From assembly GCA_003151115.1 (NCBI GenBank), contig PLWS01000005.1, positions 62,001 to 126,000 on the forward strand: DNA of 64,000 nucleotides. The letters are read 5' to 3'. Of this stretch, positions 8,569 to 17,455 are shown in pieces; the first letter of the stretch is position 1; every line of letters begins with the position of its first letter. The notes beneath the pieces were generated by a model. That model searched no databases, was not told the origin of the DNA, and was given only the letters and a program-made list of their open reading frames with translations. This DNA is from Vulcanimicrobiota bacterium. Lineage in GTDB: Bacteria; Vulcanimicrobiota; Vulcanimicrobiia; Vulcanimicrobiales; Vulcanimicrobiaceae. Made by a program: the position numbers and the translations under genes.

Positions 8569-8658
8569 TGTTTGGCGCAGCTCTTGTTCTCGAATTGGCG
8601 CATCCCCTGGTCCCGGGTGCGGCGGGACATCGCCTAGCAAGGTCGTAGTCCAACGCCA
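8569..8658. promoter_or_regulatory. Divergent intergenic region with an 8-base direct repeat
   Basis: This 90-base gap separates ispE (minus) from the glycosidase (plus) and must hold both promoters. It contains TTGGCGCA twice (8572-8579 and 8595-8602; 23 bases apart, about two helical turns) and a possible hairpin GTCCCG...CGGGAC (about 8610-8629). The direct repeat could be an operator. I could not recognise a confident -10/-35 pair. Confidence 0.3.
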
Positions 8659-11103
8659 ATGCGGGCGAGCTACGACGCACAGCACAACGAATTTTGCGCC
8701 TACGTCTTGCCGGAAGCCCAGACGCCCTACGGTCTATTACTTGGGAATTTCAAGACCTACGCGCAGTCGACCGCGAAGGGCGGCGTCCGCGGACTGTGGG
8801 ATGCCGACACCGATCAAATCATTTTCGGCACGCACCAAGTCGCCTACCGGCTGCGCGAGCTGAAGCAGACGATCTTTCCGCATCAGATCACGCGCGAGTT
8901 CACGTTTCTCCCCTACGCGCAAATCTCCGAATTCACGCTGGCCGATCGCCTGCACGTGACCGAAGCGTTTTACGTTCCGCACGGACCGCGGCACGAATCT
9001 GCCGTCAGCTTCGTCGTCGACATCACGCTCTACAATCCGGGCGGCACGCCGATTGAAGTCACCGCGTTTCCATGGGCGCTTTTGGTGGGACAGCGTTTTT
9101 ACGGTGAGCCCGAGCACGAAGTGCACGCGTCCGTCGAGGGCGATTACATCTGTTCGAAAAACCAGCAGACCGGCGCCGAACGGTGGTGGGGCGCTTCGCT
9201 TTCGCCGCACGCATCGGTAGTCGGCGTGCGCGAACAAGTCATGCTGCATAGCATGCGCGTGGGTTCGCTCAAGCCGGACGAACATTTAGAGGAAGTGACG
9301 CCGCAACTGGCCGAGTGCGTCAGCCGCCGCATCTTCGGCGCCTTTGAGTACCGCATCACCGTGCCGCCCGGCTCGCGTGAAGCGCTGCGTCTGGCCGTTG
9401 TCTTTCATAAGGAAGGACGTGAGAAATCGCGCCCCGTGCTCGAGCAGCTGCTGCACGATCCCAAGGCGCTGCACGAAACGCAGCGCTATTTCGCCGTCAA
9501 ACTCCGCGACGCGCGGTTCATTTGTCCGTCGCCGGCGATTAGCCGCGCGGTGGTTTGGGCTCGCGCGAACATGCTGCGCGTCATCAAGCACTACCCGAAC
9601 GGTTGGGGTTCGACCAACTCGCCTCCGTCGGATATTCTCGTCTCGCGCGATACGTCGTGGTTCGTGCACGGCTTCGACTACTTCTTGCCGCAATTCAGCC
9701 GCGACGCGATCGAGGTCTTCAATAAGTTTGCCGACGACAGCGGCGAGATGATCGAGTATGTGCGCGGCGTGAGCGGCTTCAAGACGTCGTACGATCTCAA
9801 TATCAACGACGATACGCCGCTGCACCTCATCGCGATGCTGCACCATTACAACGCCACGCTCGACGACCAGTGGGTCCGCCAATGGTTTCCGCTGATCTGT
9901 AAGATCGCCGACTACATGCTGACCCAGCGCGACAAGAACGGCCTGATTTTTTGCCGCGCCGGCGGCGTTGACATGTTCGGAATCAGTTCGTGGCGCAACA
10001 TCATCCCGTACTATACGCTCGACGGAGCCGTCACCGAGATCAATGCCGAGGCGGTATTCGCGCTCGATGCAGCCGCGATGCTCGCGGCCGTCGTTGGCGA
10101 CAACGACCGCTGGAGCCAATATTCGCGCGAGTCGCAAGCGCTGCGCGAAGCAGTGATGCAGTATCTCTACAATGACGACACCGCCGCGTTCGTGCTCAAT
10201 TACGATCAGCAGCAGAACTATCAGGATAACTTTACCGCCGACGAAATCTTCCCGGTGCTCTTTAACGTCGCCGATGCGGGACAGCGGCGCAAGATCTTGG
10301 ATCGTTTGTGCGAGGCGGACTTTGAAACGCCCGTCGGCATCCGCACGATCTCGACGGCGGACGCGTGGTATTTTCCGTCGCACGGCTTTGGACTACTGGG
10401 CGGCGTGTGGCCCGATCTCACGCTGTGGTTCGCCGTGTCGCTGGCGCACAACGGTTCGCCCGATGCCGCGGTCAAATGGCTGGAAGCGATCTACGACACA
10501 ATGGAAGCGGGCGCCGTGCGCAACACGGTTCCCGGCGAGTTCTGCGAATGGTTCGACGGCGGTTCGCTCACCAATCGTGGGATGTACCTCTCGCCTTGGA
10601 CGAGCGCAAAATATTTATGGGCGGTGGCCGAAACGATCGGCGGCCTCAACGGATACCGCACCAGCGGAAGACCGCACTTGGTGCCGCAGCGCGTCAAGAA
10701 CTGGCAGTGGTCGGCGGCGGCGCGCGTGCAGTGGGGCGGAAAGAGCTGCACGTACGTGATCGATTTCAACCGCAATCATATCTATGCCGACATGCATGAA
10801 CTTTCTGCCGAAGAGCCTTTCGTCTGCCTTTACGCCGGGCGCGACGTGAGCGATGAAGTGACGACCTCACCCGTTGAAGTGGCTGCGATCGCGTTTGAAG
10901 ACGACGAAGGCGCGGTGCGCGTGTTCATCTGCAATCTGCAAGATCTGGCGCGTCACGTCACGGTCGAATTCCGCGGACTCACCGAACGCGTGTCGCTGGA
11001 AGCCGGCGAGCTGCACGAACTTCACCTACTCGGCAAGCCTGCCGACCGGAAAGCCCGCGCTGCGACGCGCGACGTCGCGCCGCAATCGCTGCAGCATGTA
11101 TAA
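8659..11103 (+). CDS. Six-hairpin glycosidase (amylo-alpha-1,6-glucosidase/glucoamylase-like)
   Basis: An 814-residue protein. The first ~290 residues look like a beta-sandwich domain. An (alpha/alpha)6 catalytic domain follows, with DTSWFVHGFDYFLP, YDLNINDDTPLH, a core rich in Trp, Asp and His such as ISTADAWYFPSHGFGLLGG, and GEFCEWFDGGS near its end. A small C-terminal beta domain covers about 710-800. The architecture resembles GH15/GH63/GH94-type enzymes and bacterial glycogen-debranching enzymes. I see no signal peptide, so it should be cytoplasmic and act on glycogen-like or disaccharide substrates. The exact reaction cannot be told from sequence alone. Confidence 0.72.
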   Translation: MRASYDAQHNEFCAYVLPEAQTPYGLLLGNFKTYAQSTAKGGVRGLWDADTDQIIFGTHQVAYRLRELKQTIFPHQITREFTFLPYAQISEFTLADRLHVTEAFYVPHGPRHESAVSFVVDITLYNPGGTPIEVTAFPWALLVGQRFYGEPEHEVHASVEGDYICSKNQQTGAERWWGASLSPHASVVGVREQVMLHSMRVGSLKPDEHLEEVTPQLAECVSRRIFGAFEYRITVPPGSREALRLAVVFHKEGREKSRPVLEQLLHDPKALHETQRYFAVKLRDARFICPSPAISRAVVWARANMLRVIKHYPNGWGSTNSPPSDILVSRDTSWFVHGFDYFLPQFSRDAIEVFNKFADDSGEMIEYVRGVSGFKTSYDLNINDDTPLHLIAMLHHYNATLDDQWVRQWFPLICKIADYMLTQRDKNGLIFCRAGGVDMFGISSWRNIIPYYTLDGAVTEINAEAVFALDAAAMLAAVVGDNDRWSQYSRESQALREAVMQYLYNDDTAAFVLNYDQQQNYQDNFTADEIFPVLFNVADAGQRRKILDRLCEADFETPVGIRTISTADAWYFPSHGFGLLGGVWPDLTLWFAVSLAHNGSPDAAVKWLEAIYDTMEAGAVRNTVPGEFCEWFDGGSLTNRGMYLSPWTSAKYLWAVAETIGGLNGYRTSGRPHLVPQRVKNWQWSAAARVQWGGKSCTYVIDFNRNHIYADMHELSAEEPFVCLYAGRDVSDEVTTSPVEVAAIAFEDDEGAVRVFICNLQDLARHVTVEFRGLTERVSLEAGELHELHLLGKPADRKARAATRDVAPQSLQHV

Positions 11104-11110
11104 TCGTCCG

Positions 11111-11578
11111 ATGGATCCGTCCAAGCGGTTCGCTACGATCGTGATGGCGCTGGGCATCGTCGTGCTCGTTTGTGCGATCCTCATCGGCGAGCGCGCGGGC
11201 GATCGTGCCATCGGCCAGGTCACCGAAAAGCGCTTGGAGAGCGTCGCGCCGATTTCCGTTGCGCCGGCGGCGCCGGACGCCACCGTGGCGCCCTACGGGC
11301 CCGATTGGAAGCGCACCGACGTCATGGCTGCCGCGCCCGACCCTGGCTTCCCCGACCCGCGCGTGCCGCCCGCATTGCCGCCCCCGCCGACGCCCATTCC
11401 GCGCTTCACGCCGCCGCCGTTCGCGGCGCCTACCGGTGCGCCGGCTGCGAAGGCCACGCCGAACCTGAGCCTCCCGATTTGGCGGCGAAGCCAGCCGCTG
11501 CCGACGGGCGCGCCCGCGTCCGCCGCACCTGCGACGCCGGCCGGTTCTCCGCAACCGGAGCAAACGACTCAGCCTTAG
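11111..11578 (+). CDS. Membrane-anchored Ala/Pro-rich protein
   Basis: A 155-residue protein with one N-terminal hydrophobic helix (about residues 8-27) and a long low-complexity tail rich in Pro, Ala and Thr (runs such as [12 protein letters not shown]). This is a signal-anchor or uncleaved signal followed by an extended periplasmic segment. I do not recognise a family. It starts 7 bases after the glycosidase stop; an in-frame ATG at 11096 would overlap it. The next gene is pdxS, with a 23-base gap containing a ribosome-binding site. Confidence 0.65.
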   Translation: MDPSKRFATIVMALGIVVLVCAILIGERAGDRAIGQVTEKRLESVAPISVAPAAPDATVAPYGPDWKRTDVMAAAPDPGFPDPRVPPALPPPPTPIPRFTPPPFAAPTGAPAAKATPNLSLPIWRRSQPLPTGAPASAAPATPAGSPQPEQTTQP

Positions 11579-11601
11579 AAGATATACCAGGGAGTTTTTT
11601 T

Positions 11602-12489
11602 ATGGCCGAAACCGGCACCATCACCGTTAAACGCGGACTAGCCCAGATGCTCAAAGGCGGCGTCATCATGGACGTCGTCACGCCCGAACACGCCGTTATC
11701 GCGCAAGAAGCCGGCGCCGTCGCCGTGATGGCCCTCGAACGAATTCCGGCCGATATTCGCGCGGCCGGCGGCGTCGCGAGGATGAGCAATCTCGAACTCG
11801 TGCGTTCGATCATGGACGCCGTGACGATTCCGGTTATGGCCAAATGCCGCATCGGCCACTTCGCCGAAGCGCAGGCGCTGCAGCAAATCGGCATCGATTT
11901 CATCGACGAATCCGAAGTGCTTACGCCCGCCGACGAGCAGTACCACGTCGACAAGAATCCGTTCACGACGCCGTTCGTCTGCGGTGCGCGCAACTTGGGC
12001 GAAGCGCTGCGCCGGATCAACGAAGGCGCCGCCATGATTCGCAGCAAGGGCGAAGCCGGCAGCGGAAACATCGTCGAAGCCGTGCGTCACATGCGCGCGA
12101 TTACCGGGTCGATTAAAGCGCTCGCGCGCACGAAAGATCTCAAAGCGCAAGCGCGCGAGATGCGCGTGCCGGTCAAACTCGTGAAAGAGGTTGCCGAGGC
12201 CGGAAAACTTCCGGTCGTGCTGTTCTGTGCGGGCGGCGTCTCGACGCCGGCCGATGCGTCTCTCATGATGCAGCTCGGCGCCGAAGGCATCTTCGTCGGG
12301 AGCGGCATCTTCAAGTCGAACAACCCGCGCTTGTTTGCCAAAGCCATCGTTGCCGCGACGACGCATTTCGACGATCCGAAAGTCATCGTCGAAGCCAGCC
12401 TCTCGCTGGGCAAAGACAGTCGCGCGATGGAAGGGCTGGATTTGCGCAAGATTCCCGAGTCGGAGCTGCTCGCGCCCCGCGGAAACTAA
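11602..12489 (+). CDS. pdxS: Pyridoxal 5'-phosphate synthase lyase subunit PdxS
   Basis: A 295-residue PdxS (Pdx1, SnzP) of normal length. [11 protein letters not shown] (51-61) and Lys81 in VMAKCRIGH are the family's active-site elements; Lys81 is the residue that forms the imine with ribose 5-phosphate, and GEAGSGN around 160 is the phosphate loop. With PdxT it makes pyridoxal phosphate directly from ribose 5-phosphate, glyceraldehyde 3-phosphate and glutamine. pdxT follows with no gap. A Shine-Dalgarno (GGGAG) precedes the ATG by about 8 bases. Confidence 0.97.
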   Translation: MAETGTITVKRGLAQMLKGGVIMDVVTPEHAVIAQEAGAVAVMALERIPADIRAAGGVARMSNLELVRSIMDAVTIPVMAKCRIGHFAEAQALQQIGIDFIDESEVLTPADEQYHVDKNPFTTPFVCGARNLGEALRRINEGAAMIRSKGEAGSGNIVEAVRHMRAITGSIKALARTKDLKAQAREMRVPVKLVKEVAEAGKLPVVLFCAGGVSTPADASLMMQLGAEGIFVGSGIFKSNNPRLFAKAIVAATTHFDDPKVIVEASLSLGKDSRAMEGLDLRKIPESELLAPRGN

Positions 12490-13089
12490 ATGCGCATTGG
12501 CGTGCTCGCGCTTCAAGGCGACGTCGTCGAGCACCTGAGCGCGCTGGAAGAATCCGGCGTCGATGCAATCCCCGTCAAAACTCCGGAAGAGCTTGCGAGC
12601 GTAGACGGCCTGGTAATTCCGGGCGGCGAGTCAACCACGGTGATGAAGCTCCTCGATCGATTCGAATTGGCCGAACCGGTGATTGCAAGAACGCGCGAAG
12701 GCATGCCGCTGTGGGGCACGTGCATGGGCATGATCGTCGTGGCGCGCGACGTGACGGGCACGCAGCAGCCGACGCTTGGATTGATGGACATCTCTGTGCG
12801 GCGCAACGCCTTCGGGCGGCAAAACGAATCCGCCGAAGTATCCCTGCCGATTCCCGCGCTGGGCGGCAAAGATTTCCCGGCCGTTTTCATTCGTGCGCCG
12901 TGGGTCGAGCGCGCCGGGCAAGCCGTAGAAGTATTGGCCGAACGCGACGGCCGCGCGGTCATGGTCCGTCAAGGAAATATGCTGGCAACGTCGTTCCACC
13001 CCGAATTGAGCGGCGATCGGCGGGTGCACGAGTATTTCATGCGCATGGTGCGCGATGCGCCTGTAGGGAAGCGCCGCAAAATCGCTTAA
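12490..13089 (+). CDS. pdxT: Pyridoxal 5'-phosphate synthase glutaminase subunit PdxT
   Basis: A 199-residue class I glutaminase. GGESTT (45-50) is the PdxT signature, the nucleophile is Cys78 in WGTCMGM, and the His-Glu pair is His170/Glu172 in SFHPEL. It supplies ammonia to PdxS, with which it is adjacent stop-to-start (TAA then ATG). Having PdxST implies the deoxyxylulose-independent vitamin B6 route. PLP-dependent enzymes nearby include the decarboxylase at 14363. Confidence 0.96.
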   Translation: MRIGVLALQGDVVEHLSALEESGVDAIPVKTPEELASVDGLVIPGGESTTVMKLLDRFELAEPVIARTREGMPLWGTCMGMIVVARDVTGTQQPTLGLMDISVRRNAFGRQNESAEVSLPIPALGGKDFPAVFIRAPWVERAGQAVEVLAERDGRAVMVRQGNMLATSFHPELSGDRRVHEYFMRMVRDAPVGKRRKIA

Positions 13090-13110
13090 GTCTCCCCTTG
13101 GGAGGATGTG

Positions 13111-13641
13111 GTGACCGACGTATTGGTGCTGAACTTCACCTACGAAGCGCTGAATATTACCAGCTTTCAGCGCGCGGTGAAGCTGTTGTTTGCGGGGAAG
13201 GCCGAGCTACTGCACGGCCGCGAGCGCATCATTGCATCGACGTCGTTCGAAATGCGGATGCCGTCGGTGATTCGCATGCTCTACTACATCCGCCGGCCGA
13301 TGCAAAAAGTCGCGCTGACCAAGAAGAACATCCTCATTCGCGACGACCACTCGTGCCAGTATTGCGGATTGCGGGGGGACCGCCTAATGACGGTCGACCA
13401 CGTGATCCCGCGAAGTAAGGGCGGCCCGTCAACGTGGGAAAACCTCGTCTGCGCCTGCATGCGCTGCAACAACCGCAAGAACAACCGCTCGCCGCACGAC
13501 GCGAACATGTCGCTCAAACGCAAGCCGCGGCAGCCCAAGTACATTCCGTGGATCCAAATCAAACGGAACACACTGCCCGACGAGTGGGGCAAGTTTCTCT
13601 TCCTTTACAACGTTTCGATCGACGAGCGAATCGAAGCCTAG
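13111..13641 (+). CDS. HNH endonuclease family protein
   Basis: A 176-residue HNH protein of the type common in Cyanobacteria and other Terrabacteria. Two CxxC pairs (CQYC 82-85 and CMRC 116-119) bind a structural zinc, and VDHVIPRSKGG (95-105) holds the catalytic Asp-His, with NNRK following. The N-terminal 75 residues (VLNFTYEALNI...) are the typical accompanying domain. I choose GTG 13111: the GGAGG box at 13101-13105 is 5 bases from it but only 2 from an in-frame GTG at 13108. Its cellular role is not established; it stands alone and does not look like part of a restriction system. Confidence 0.85.
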   Translation: MTDVLVLNFTYEALNITSFQRAVKLLFAGKAELLHGRERIIASTSFEMRMPSVIRMLYYIRRPMQKVALTKKNILIRDDHSCQYCGLRGDRLMTVDHVIPRSKGGPSTWENLVCACMRCNNRKNNRSPHDANMSLKRKPRQPKYIPWIQIKRNTLPDEWGKFLFLYNVSIDERIEA

Positions 13642-13645
13642 TCCG

Positions 13646-14215
13646 GTGCGCCCGTTGCTGCCCGCGGCGTTCTTCGCCGCGATTCTGCTATGTGCGTCCG
13701 GCTGCGCCCATTCACGTTGGTCTGCGAAAACGCTCGCAGACGGCGTTCCGATTGCGGCGTCTCCGGTCGTTGGGACTGTGGTGGAACTTCGAGCGCTGCC
13801 CCGGCCGCAGGGCGTCGATGCCTTCAACGCGACCCGCGTTTCGCAAGAGCGCGTAGTCTACCGGTTGCGCGCGGTGCTCTTACGTTTCACGCTGGCAAGC
13901 GATGGCGACATTCACCTCGCGATCGCCCAACCCGGCGAGCCGGCTGCCACCGTGATCGCCGAAATTCCGGATCCCGCTCGCATGACGGGCGCGCCGGATC
14001 GTTATCGCAATCAGGTAACGCAGGCGCGGCGCGGATTCATTCAGACGTTCGGGACGCCGACCAATGTCTGGAAAGAGGTCGATCGCGCAGTTGTGCTGAC
14101 CGGGCCGATCTTTTATGACTACCGGCACGGGCAAGTCGGTGGCAAGTTCGCGGGAGCCGAGAGCGGAATCGAGATTCATCCGGTCCTGAGCATCGCTCCG
14201 GCAGGGAAAACGTAA
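13646..14215 (+). CDS. Putative lipoprotein, unknown function
   Basis: A 189-residue protein beginning with a hydrophobic signal and a lipobox CASGC (lipidated Cys20). The mature part has beta-rich segments (VVGTVVELRALP, YRLRAVLLRFTLAS) and the phrase GRYRNQVTQARRGF-like middle; I do not recognise a family. It starts at GTG 13646, 4 bases after the HNH gene stop. The terminal IEIHPVLSIAP resembles the end of DNA/RNA-binding secreted domains seen in other secreted proteins, but this is only an impression. Confidence 0.6.
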   Translation: MRPLLPAAFFAAILLCASGCAHSRWSAKTLADGVPIAASPVVGTVVELRALPRPQGVDAFNATRVSQERVVYRLRAVLLRFTLASDGDIHLAIAQPGEPAATVIAEIPDPARMTGAPDRYRNQVTQARRGFIQTFGTPTNVWKEVDRAVVLTGPIFYDYRHGQVGGKFAGAESGIEIHPVLSIAPAGKT

Positions 14216-14362
14216 GATTCTTTGCATCCTTAGTAGTGAAATGATGCTTTCAAGTGTTGCGCTACGCATGGCCGCCTGGCTCATTTCGCATCATAGCGCC
14301 ACGGCAAAGGGACGTTCGCAGATCTAAATCTGGCGCGTCGTTACCTTTTCTCGCACTCTCCG
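14216..14362. other. 147-base leader/intergenic region
   Basis: The space before the decarboxylase holds a weak inverted repeat (ATGATGC 14241-14247 with GCATCAT 14288-14294) and a palindrome AGATCTAAATCT (about 14320-14331). I found no convincing promoter hexamers or riboswitch motif. It is the likely promoter and leader for the decarboxylase-R3H-tmk-holB run. Confidence 0.3.
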
Positions 14363-15859
14363 ATGAGGGAGGCCGTGGACCAATCTAAGACCCCGTACTT
14401 TCAGGCTCTGCTCGACTACGTCGACGCAGGTGTCATTCCGTTCCACACGCCCGGCCATAAACAGGGCATCGGCATGGATTTGGCGTTCCGCGAATTCGTT
14501 GGCGACAACCTGTTGGCGATCGATCTCACGCCGATGCCGGGCATCGACGACTTGCTGCAGCCCACGGAGTCGCTGCTCGAAGCGCAGCAGCTGGCGGCTG
14601 AAGCCTATGGCGCCGACCGCAGTTACTTTTTGATCAACGGGTCGACCAGCGGCAATCAGTGCATGATGATGGCAGCCGTCAATCCGGGCGACAAGATGGC
14701 GGTGCCGCGAAACGCGCACAAGTCGATGCTGGGCGGACTGGTGATGAGCGGCGCCGAGCCGATCTACATGCAGCCCGTCGTGGATGAGGCGCTGCACATG
14801 GACCATTGCGTGACGCCGGAAACCGTCGAACAAACCCTGCGCGAACATCCCGACGTCAAGGCCGTCTACGTCGTCACGCCGACCTACTACGGCGTCGCGG
14901 CCGATATCAAAGGCATCGTAAAGGTCGCGCGTGCCGCCGGCAAGTTGGTGCTGGTGGACGAGGCCTGGGGGCCGCACTTCCACTTTCATCCCGATCTGCC
15001 GCTCTCCGCAACGGCCGCTAAAGCCGATCTGGTGATCAACTCGACGCATAAGATGCTCTCGGCATTTTCGCAATGCGCGATGCTTCACCAGATAGGCCCG
15101 CGCGTGCGCGTGGATCGCCTGGAGGGCGTGCTCAAGATGTTTCTCTCGACCTCGCCCAATCTGCCGATGGTCGCCTCGCTCGACGTCGCCCGCAAGCAGA
15201 TGGCGATGGACGGGCTCGAGCTGCTTTCGCGGACGATCGAACTGGCGCAGGAGACCCGCAAAAAACTCAACGCGATCGACGGCGTCTACTGTTTCGGCGA
15301 CGAGCTCAAGGGGCGTCCCGGCATCTTCGATCTCGATCCGACGAAGGTGACGATCACGGTCAAAGACCTGGGCTATACCGGTTACGAAGCTTCGGCGATT
15401 CTGCGCCGCCGCTATAACGTGCAAGTCGAGCTTGCCGACCTTTTCAATGTTGTTGCGCTCTTTACAATCGGCACGTCGCAAGAAGCGGCGGACCGGCTCG
15501 TGCAAGGCGTAGCCGAGCTGGCCCGCGAGGATCGGCCGGTCGATATTTTTTCGCCTTCGGGCATTTTGGAGCGGCGGCTAAAAACCGGCAGCTACAAGTT
15601 GCCGAAGATTCCGCCGATGCGAATGCTGCCGCGCGAAGCTTTTCTGGCAGATACCGAAGCTGTGCGGTTCAAGCAAAGCAAAGGCCGCATCTGCGCCGAG
15701 ACGATCTCGCCCTATCCGCCGGGCATTCCGGTTATTTCGCCGGGTGAGGAAGTCACCGACGAGATCATCGACTACTTGTCGCTGGAAATCAAAGCCGGAG
15801 TCCGGATGCAAGGTCCGTTCGATCGCGAGCTGAAGCGCATCCGAGTCGTCAAGGAATAG
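14363..15859 (+). CDS. Orn/Lys/Arg decarboxylase family protein (fold I, PLP)
   Basis: A 498-residue fold type I PLP decarboxylase lacking the N-terminal wing of the long inducible enzymes. PFHTPGHKQG (26-35) is the family's N-terminal signature, Asp199 in VDEAWG pairs with the PLP nitrogen and Lys230 in STHKMLS forms the Schiff base. Relatives include Bacillus SpeA/YaaO; specificity for Arg, Lys or Orn cannot be told. Two starts compete: ATG 14363, and GTG 14375 just after AGGGAGG. The neighbourhood with tmk and holB downstream recalls Bacillus yaaO-tmk-holB. Confidence 0.9.
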   Translation: MREAVDQSKTPYFQALLDYVDAGVIPFHTPGHKQGIGMDLAFREFVGDNLLAIDLTPMPGIDDLLQPTESLLEAQQLAAEAYGADRSYFLINGSTSGNQCMMMAAVNPGDKMAVPRNAHKSMLGGLVMSGAEPIYMQPVVDEALHMDHCVTPETVEQTLREHPDVKAVYVVTPTYYGVAADIKGIVKVARAAGKLVLVDEAWGPHFHFHPDLPLSATAAKADLVINSTHKMLSAFSQCAMLHQIGPRVRVDRLEGVLKMFLSTSPNLPMVASLDVARKQMAMDGLELLSRTIELAQETRKKLNAIDGVYCFGDELKGRPGIFDLDPTKVTITVKDLGYTGYEASAILRRRYNVQVELADLFNVVALFTIGTSQEAADRLVQGVAELAREDRPVDIFSPSGILERRLKTGSYKLPKIPPMRMLPREAFLADTEAVRFKQSKGRICAETISPYPPGIPVISPGEEVTDEIIDYLSLEIKAGVRMQGPFDRELKRIRVVKE

Positions 15860-15914
15860 ATTGGGCACCTGTAAAAAATACACCAAACGGAATTCTTTTA
15901 GTGAGGATTGGTGA

Positions 15915-17444
15915 TTGGCCGTTAAAGCCGAATCCATGGCTCCTAACTGGGAGCTGACGCAACTCCTCGATATCTTCCCTCTCCCTATACGGCAATCGCT
16001 CGTACGCCTGCCCAACCTCGAGGATATGATCGAGGTTGTGCTCGACCTCGGGCGGCCGCCCGAAGCGCGCTTCGAAAACGACTTCGTCTATCTTTCGGAG
16101 ACGCCGGTCTCGGCCGAAGACATCGCGCAAGTCTGCTCGCGCCTCTCGGCGTTCGGAGCCGATAACCGCGCGGGCATCGAGCAAACGCTGCACCGCATCA
16201 GCGCGATTCGCAACCGGACGGGAAAGATCGTCGGCCTTACGTGCCGCGTCGGACGCGCGGTCTACGGGACGATCGACATCATTCTGGATATCTTGCGGAG
16301 CGGCAAATCTATTTGCTTGCTGGGGCGCCCCGGCGTCGGCAAGACGACGATGCTGCGCGAGTGTGCGCGCATGCTCTCTGAAGATCGCAAGCGCGTCGTG
16401 ATCGTGGATACGTCCAATGAAATCGCCGGCGACAGCGACATTCCGCATCCCGGCATCGGCACGGCGCGCCGCATGCAAGTGACCGATCCGGCGCTGCAGC
16501 ACGCTGTCATGATCGAAGCGGTCGAAAACCACATGCCGCAGGTCATCGTCATCGATGAGATCGGGACTGCGGCCGAGGCGGAAGCCGCGCGAACGATCGC
16601 CGAGCGCGGCGTCGAGCTGATCGGAACGGCGCACGGCCAGACGCTGGAAAATCTGCTGATGAACCCGACGCTGACCGACCTGATGGGCGGCATCGGCGCG
16701 GTGACCCTCTCGGATGAGGAAGCGCGCCGCCGCGGGACCCGCAAGACCGTTCTGGAGCGCAAGGCGCCGCCGACCTTCGAGGTGGTCGTGGAGATCCACG
16801 ACCGCGACCGGCTGGCGATTCACAAGAACGTCGGCGAAGTCGTCGATGCACTGCTGCGCGGCTACCAGCCGCAGCCGGAGATCCGCCAGCGCACCCCCGC
16901 GGGCGTTTCCATCGTGCAGGAAGCCGACACCGAGTCCATGCCGCACATCGCGATGGCGCCGAGCTACGACGTGCCTGAAGAAGACCGCGAGAAACCGCTG
17001 ATGATCTTCCCGTATGGCGTTTCGCGCAACAAGATCGAGCGCGCGGTTCACAACCTGCGCGTTAACGCGTCCATTGCCCGCAAATGGGACGATGCCGACG
17101 TGGTTCTCACCTTGAAGGCCTTAGAGCGCAAAGAGCAGCCGCGGCTCAAGCAGATCGCGTCGGAAAACATTCCGATCTACGCGATCAAGACCAATACCAC
17201 GACGCAGATTCAAAGCTGCCTCAAAGACGTCTTCAATCTGCCCTCGCTTGACAACGAAGAGATCGCTTTGCGGGAAGCCGAGGAGGCGGTCTATCAGGTG
17301 CTGCTCGACAGCCAGGCCATCGAACTTTCACCGCAGACCTCCTACCTGCGCCGGATGCAGCACCAAGTCGCCGAGAAGTACCGGCTGCAGTCGCGCAGCA
17401 CGGGCCTAGAGCCCAATCGAAGGGTGCGGATATTTAAAGCCTAA
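15915..17444 (+). CDS. R3H domain ATPase (SpoIIIAA/Ycf45-like)
   Basis: A 509-residue protein with an AAA/RecA-like ATPase in the N-terminal half: Walker A GRPGVGKTT (137-145), Walker B IVIDEIG (211-217), and the SpoIIIAA-like stretches DTSNEIAGD and GTAHGQTLENLL. The C-terminal ~70 residues (YRLQSRSTGLEPNRRVRI) form an R3H single-stranded nucleic-acid-binding domain. This architecture is widespread in Cyanobacteria (Ycf45) and some Firmicutes; the role is poorly known. I use TTG 15915, 7 bases after GAGGA (15903-15907); ATG 15936 is an alternative. Confidence 0.88.
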   Translation: MAVKAESMAPNWELTQLLDIFPLPIRQSLVRLPNLEDMIEVVLDLGRPPEARFENDFVYLSETPVSAEDIAQVCSRLSAFGADNRAGIEQTLHRISAIRNRTGKIVGLTCRVGRAVYGTIDIILDILRSGKSICLLGRPGVGKTTMLRECARMLSEDRKRVVIVDTSNEIAGDSDIPHPGIGTARRMQVTDPALQHAVMIEAVENHMPQVIVIDEIGTAAEAEAARTIAERGVELIGTAHGQTLENLLMNPTLTDLMGGIGAVTLSDEEARRRGTRKTVLERKAPPTFEVVVEIHDRDRLAIHKNVGEVVDALLRGYQPQPEIRQRTPAGVSIVQEADTESMPHIAMAPSYDVPEEDREKPLMIFPYGVSRNKIERAVHNLRVNASIARKWDDADVVLTLKALERKEQPRLKQIASENIPIYAIKTNTTTQIQSCLKDVFNLPSLDNEEIALREAEEAVYQVLLDSQAIELSPQTSYLRRMQHQVAEKYRLQSRSTGLEPNRRVRIFKA

Positions 17445-17455
17445 AGTACCCCGCC

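Noticed and set aside
8569-8658. tRNA-like GC-rich stretch
   Set aside because: I tried to fold both strands as a tRNA; the T-loop and acceptor pairing do not fit and there is no anticodon stem.
9286-10383. A 365-codon open frame antisense to the glycosidase
   Set aside because: No family resemblance and typical shadow composition; the plus-strand enzyme explains the region.
14324-17051. Long open frames antisense to the decarboxylase and the R3H ATPase
   Set aside because: Both lie opposite well-conserved genes, have Arg/His-rich low-complexity translations and no ribosome-binding site.
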